Shown piece after piece: positions 40,512 to 42,880 of a DNA stretch of 42,880 nt. Each line of letters begins with the position of its first letter. Position 1 is the stretch's first letter. This stretch comes from Lyngbya sp. HA4199-MV5 (GTDB lineage: Bacteria > Cyanobacteriota > Cyanobacteriia > Leptolyngbyales > Leptolyngbyaceae): contig JAHHHL010000052.1 of the NCBI GenBank assembly GCA_019359375.1, forward strand, positions 1-42,880, given 5' to 3'. The notes beneath the pieces were generated by a model that was not told the DNA's origin, did no database searches, and was given only the letters and a program-made list of their open reading frames with translations. The position numbers and the translations under genes are program-made.

Positions 40512-42773
40512 CTAGAGGTCATCAATGAAATATGTTCCATTCGGCACGACATGCCTGAAGGGCAGCAGAGAAATGTGAGATAGGGTTTCATCCTCAATCA
40601 TCTCCCCTTGTGCCCTCAGGCTTTCGACGATTTCGTTGATCTTGATGGTATTCCAGTAAAGGATGGCATTGGAAACCAGGCTCAAGCAGCTGGCCTTGTT
40701 CATAATTTCCTCGTAATCCCCCGTCGTAAACTCACCCTGATCAGCAAAGAAAACCCGACGTGGCAGCTTGTGCCGGTATTCCCCTTTGTTGAGTTGGCGT
40801 TGCACTGTCTGCCGCAGACTGGGCTCGGTGAGATAGCGCAAGATATATTGAGTCTTGAGGATACGACCAAGATTGGTAAATGCCTTAGACAGCCGGTCAG
40901 CGGGGAAACTATTGGTGAGCCTCTGAACAATCACATTTGCAGGTGCTGTGCGTTGCTTGAGGGAAAGGGCCACCCGAATCATCTCCTCCCACTGTTCCTC
41001 AATAATGTTGAGATCAGCCGTTTTCGTTAGCAAGGGCGTGAAAACCCCATAATCATGGTTTCGATCGACTTTATAAAGCTGCTGGTCCTTCAAATCCCGG
41101 ATACGTGGCATGAAATAGAAGCCCAATAAGTGACACAGTGCAAAGATGATTTCGGTGTAGCCATGGGTGTCCGTCGTATGCTCGCGGATTCTGAGGATCG
41201 TGTTGTTTTCCAGCAGCCCATCCAGGACATACAAAGCTTCACGAGGACTGCAGGAAATCACCTTGGTACTGAAGACTGAGTATTGATCAGAGACATGGGT
41301 GTAGATGCCAATCGCCTTTTCGTAATAGCCGTAGTAGCGCGGGTAATAGGAGGTCAACAGACTACTGGCGCGAATACCAAAGCGTTGCGCGTCCGATGAT
41401 GAAAGCGTTCCAGACCCGTGTACGGCACTCAAGGGTAGTGCGTGATGTCGGTTCACAAGTTCGGTATTGGCTGCCGTTAAGGTCTCCTCCCGGATGAAGT
41501 AATGCAAAATGCGGCGGAGCATATTGATCGAGGTTCCTTTCACACTGGCACTCATAGAGACCACCCCAAGGTTGGTTGCTTGAGAAATCAAAGTCGCCAT
41601 GAGAGTTCTGTAGAAATGCGCTGGCTTGGACTCGCCTTGGATCGGCGTAAAGTGGTGGGTGAAGTGTGTGCGTTGGTCAACCTCCAGCAACAGCTGTTCA
41701 ATCCGGATCGAGGGCAAGCAGGCATCAATCACCTTTTGCAAGTTGGCAACGGCATCTGGTACAGCCACTTTGTCGTAGCGCCTCAACTTGAGCTTGCCAT
41801 CGACAATCTCAGCAAAATTGTCGAACGGAAATTTCTCCTTTGCCTGGGCGATCGCCTCGTGGAACCGTTGGGGGAGAACAGTTTTGACCTCGTGTTGGGG
41901 TGGCTGTTGCAGTTCCTCAAACGAGGATATGCGGATCTGCTGCCAGCGGGTCTCACTGAGCATTAAGTTCCAAAACGAGACATGGTGTTTACTTTGAGGC
42001 AAATAGAGATCACCAGAGCGCAACGCATCCTTGATCGCTAAAGCCAGCCCCGCTTCCCAGGCATTGCGATTCAGGGTTCCAGCCTGATTTTTGAGCGCAC
42101 GCCGCAACTCTTGAGGGACAAAAGCTGCTGGTGCCGTTTGGGGTAGTTTTTTGAGGTTGCCGGAATCCAGTTGCCGCACCAGCCCGATGGCTTCTATCAA
42201 GTCGTCATTGCCATGCTCGGCAGCAAAGGGGAGGTGAATGAATTGAGCAAAGTACTTCCGCAAACTGGGGTAACGGGCTAAGAGCAAATCCCCGTAGCCC
42301 CTTTCTTCAAGACGTTTAAATGCTTGCAGGTTCTCCAGAGAGCTACGAAATTCATCCTCGTCCACCAATTGCCAAAATTCTGCCTTTAACAGGGGTTGCT
42401 CTGGAGGCCAATCCAGCAGGTAGTGATTAGCCTCCAGCACGATATCAACCGCCTTCTTCTGTCGCTGACGCAATTCGCGGTGCTTTTGTTCGTAGCGATT
42501 CTTGGCTTTGCGGCACAGATCCGTGAGGTATTGGTCATGCATCTTGACCAGGTGATCCAGTAAAACCTGACGAGTCTCTAGCAGAAAGCACGCCATGAGG
42601 GTGTAGCGCTTGTGGTCAGCAAACCGCTTGATATCCGTGGCACTGTAGCGTTTTGCCAGCTTAAACCAATAGTCGAGAAAAGCCGGGGTCAACATTTGCC
42701 CTGCAAAATGATCGATACCTGTTGCTGTAACAGTTTTGTAGCGTTCCAGATAGGTGTAGCGACCTGCAATCAT
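40512..42773 (-). CDS. tnpA: Tn3-family transposase, N-terminally truncated
   Basis: 753 residues against about 1000 in the family. The Tn3 catalytic block is present: LLLEVDQRTHFTHHF (first Asp), LGVVSMSASVKG, IYTHVSDQYSVFSTKVI (second Asp) with PREALYVLDGLL, and HTTDTHGYTEIIFALCHLLG (Glu) with PRIRDLKDQQ. The C-terminal end (ADQGEFTTGDYEEIMNKASC, then LVSNAILYWNT) is complete. The start MIAGRYTYLERYK corresponds to a point ~200 residues inside the usual protein, so the DUF4158-type N-terminal domain is gone; a TGA stands three codons upstream. It is probably not active alone. Confidence 0.8.
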   Translation of the reverse strand: MIAGRYTYLERYKTVTATGIDHFAGQMLTPAFLDYWFKLAKRYSATDIKRFADHKRYTLMACFLLETRQVLLDHLVKMHDQYLTDLCRKAKNRYEQKHRELRQRQKKAVDIVLEANHYLLDWPPEQPLLKAEFWQLVDEDEFRSSLENLQAFKRLEERGYGDLLLARYPSLRKYFAQFIHLPFAAEHGNDDLIEAIGLVRQLDSGNLKKLPQTAPAAFVPQELRRALKNQAGTLNRNAWEAGLALAIKDALRSGDLYLPQSKHHVSFWNLMLSETRWQQIRISSFEELQQPPQHEVKTVLPQRFHEAIAQAKEKFPFDNFAEIVDGKLKLRRYDKVAVPDAVANLQKVIDACLPSIRIEQLLLEVDQRTHFTHHFTPIQGESKPAHFYRTLMATLISQATNLGVVSMSASVKGTSINMLRRILHYFIREETLTAANTELVNRHHALPLSAVHGSGTLSSSDAQRFGIRASSLLTSYYPRYYGYYEKAIGIYTHVSDQYSVFSTKVISCSPREALYVLDGLLENNTILRIREHTTDTHGYTEIIFALCHLLGFYFMPRIRDLKDQQLYKVDRNHDYGVFTPLLTKTADLNIIEEQWEEMIRVALSLKQRTAPANVIVQRLTNSFPADRLSKAFTNLGRILKTQYILRYLTEPSLRQTVQRQLNKGEYRHKLPRRVFFADQGEFTTGDYEEIMNKASCLSLVSNAILYWNTIKINEIVESLRAQGEMIEDETLSHISLLPFRHVVPNGTYFIDDL

Positions 42774-42805
42774 AAAGGCTCAAACCTGCAATCGTCGCAT
42801 TTTCA

Positions 42806-42857
42806 AACCAGGATTAGTTGCAACTATAATTTCACCTCAACCAGGATTAACTGCAAT
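42806..42857. repeat. Direct repeat pair AACCAGGATTA at the window edge
   Basis: AACCAGGATTAGTTGCAAC (42806-42824) and AACCAGGATTAACTGCAAT (42839-42857), 16 of 19 identical, 33-base period. Upstream of the truncated transposase. Could be part of a longer array beyond the window. Confidence 0.45.
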
Positions 42858-42880
42858 TGAGCCAGCGCTCCTTTGCAACC

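Larger units (their letters stand above)
40438..42880. mobile_element. Tn3-family transposon fragment
   Basis: The helicase frame stops matching its family beyond GSNMAW near 40435, and a Tn3-type transposase stop lies at 40512, so the element's end should lie at about 40435-40510. I could not identify a clear 38 bp terminal repeat there, and the other end is outside or at the window edge. The 5' part of the transposase is missing. Confidence 0.5.

Noticed and set aside
42806-42857. CRISPR repeats at the right edge
   Set aside because: Only two copies with a 14-base gap, no cas genes and imperfect repeats.
1-42880. tRNA or rRNA genes
   Set aside because: I found no cloverleaf-type or rRNA-like sequence by eye; a tRNA scan would be decisive.

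Overview
The window reads as a piece of a filamentous-type cyanobacterial replicon, most likely a large mobilizable plasmid that is accumulating insertions and broken genes. Evidence for a cyanobacterium: many GCGATCGC (HIP1) octamers outside the transferred blocks, an SLH-OprB porin, a Ycf46-type AAA ATPase, a DUF5895-like protein, and 20-30 bp dispersed repeats of the GGAGAGGCTTCGCCAACGCC type inside reading frames. Evidence for a plasmid: a MobC-like protein, a relaxase and an AEP-type primase in a row (10.8-8.0 kb), a divergent ParM-like actin, a VirD4/TraD-type coupling protein (34.8-36.3 kb) and a family A DNA polymerase without a 5'-3' exonuclease domain (28.2-26.3 kb). A 500 bp gene-free stretch at 10.8-11.3 kb, with a perfect DnaA-box match, is the best candidate for oriT/oriV/par functions.

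Layout. 0.1-0.6 kb: NarL-type regulator remnant split by a dispersed repeat. 1.06-4.28 kb: three Gly/Ala-rich hydrophobic small proteins, a one-chain ABC exporter and a 2TM protein, which look like one export locus. 4.2-6.0 kb: small genes and a VapBC-like toxin-antitoxin pair. 6.1-10.8 kb: PP-loop enzyme, unknown protein, primase, relaxase and MobC-like protein, all on the minus strand. 11.3-12.3 kb: ParM-like gene. 12.4-14.7 kb: a large modular GIY-YIG endonuclease with no HIP1 site. 14.7-16.5 kb: gene debris and a frameshifted DUF1016 nuclease carrying a local family of TTGTCCA palindromes. 16.5-18.6 kb: an unassigned two-gene cassette (zinc ribbon/winged-helix protein plus partner). 18.7-19.9 kb: AAA ATPase. 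20.0-25.8 kb: a detoxification/export operon (small secreted protein, MFS, azoreductase, porin) with an AraC regulator and a divergent COG2345-type regulator; two matching inverted repeats may be shared operators. 25.8-28.9 kb: plasmid replication genes. 29.0-30.2 kb: a secreted, frameshifted plasmid protein. 30.3-33.7 kb: a HIP1-free island with a membrane pentapeptide-repeat protein and an overlapping pair (GAF-GAF-fusion plus DUF7689-like protein). 34.0-36.3 kb: truncated DUF5895-like gene and coupling protein. 36.5-38.6 kb: a restriction-modification pair between a short coupling gene and the broken 3' end of a DUF1998-type helicase. 40.4-42.9 kb: a 5'-truncated Tn3-family transposase that cuts off the 5' half of the helicase.

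How parts may work together: primase, polymerase, a neighbour ending in the clamp-type motif QVSLF, and a PP-loop enzyme ending in QLTLF could be linked through the sliding clamp. Three copies of a 45-46 bp element (TTAGGGAA ... TTCCCTAA at fixed spacing) lie near the PP-loop and polymerase operons and could be sites of a plasmid-wide regulator. Many genes are interrupted by one stop or one-base shift (NarL regulator, DUF1016, polymerase, secreted protein, helicase), so decay, or base-level errors in this sequence, should be kept in mind. All assignments come from reading the sequence; no database search was possible.
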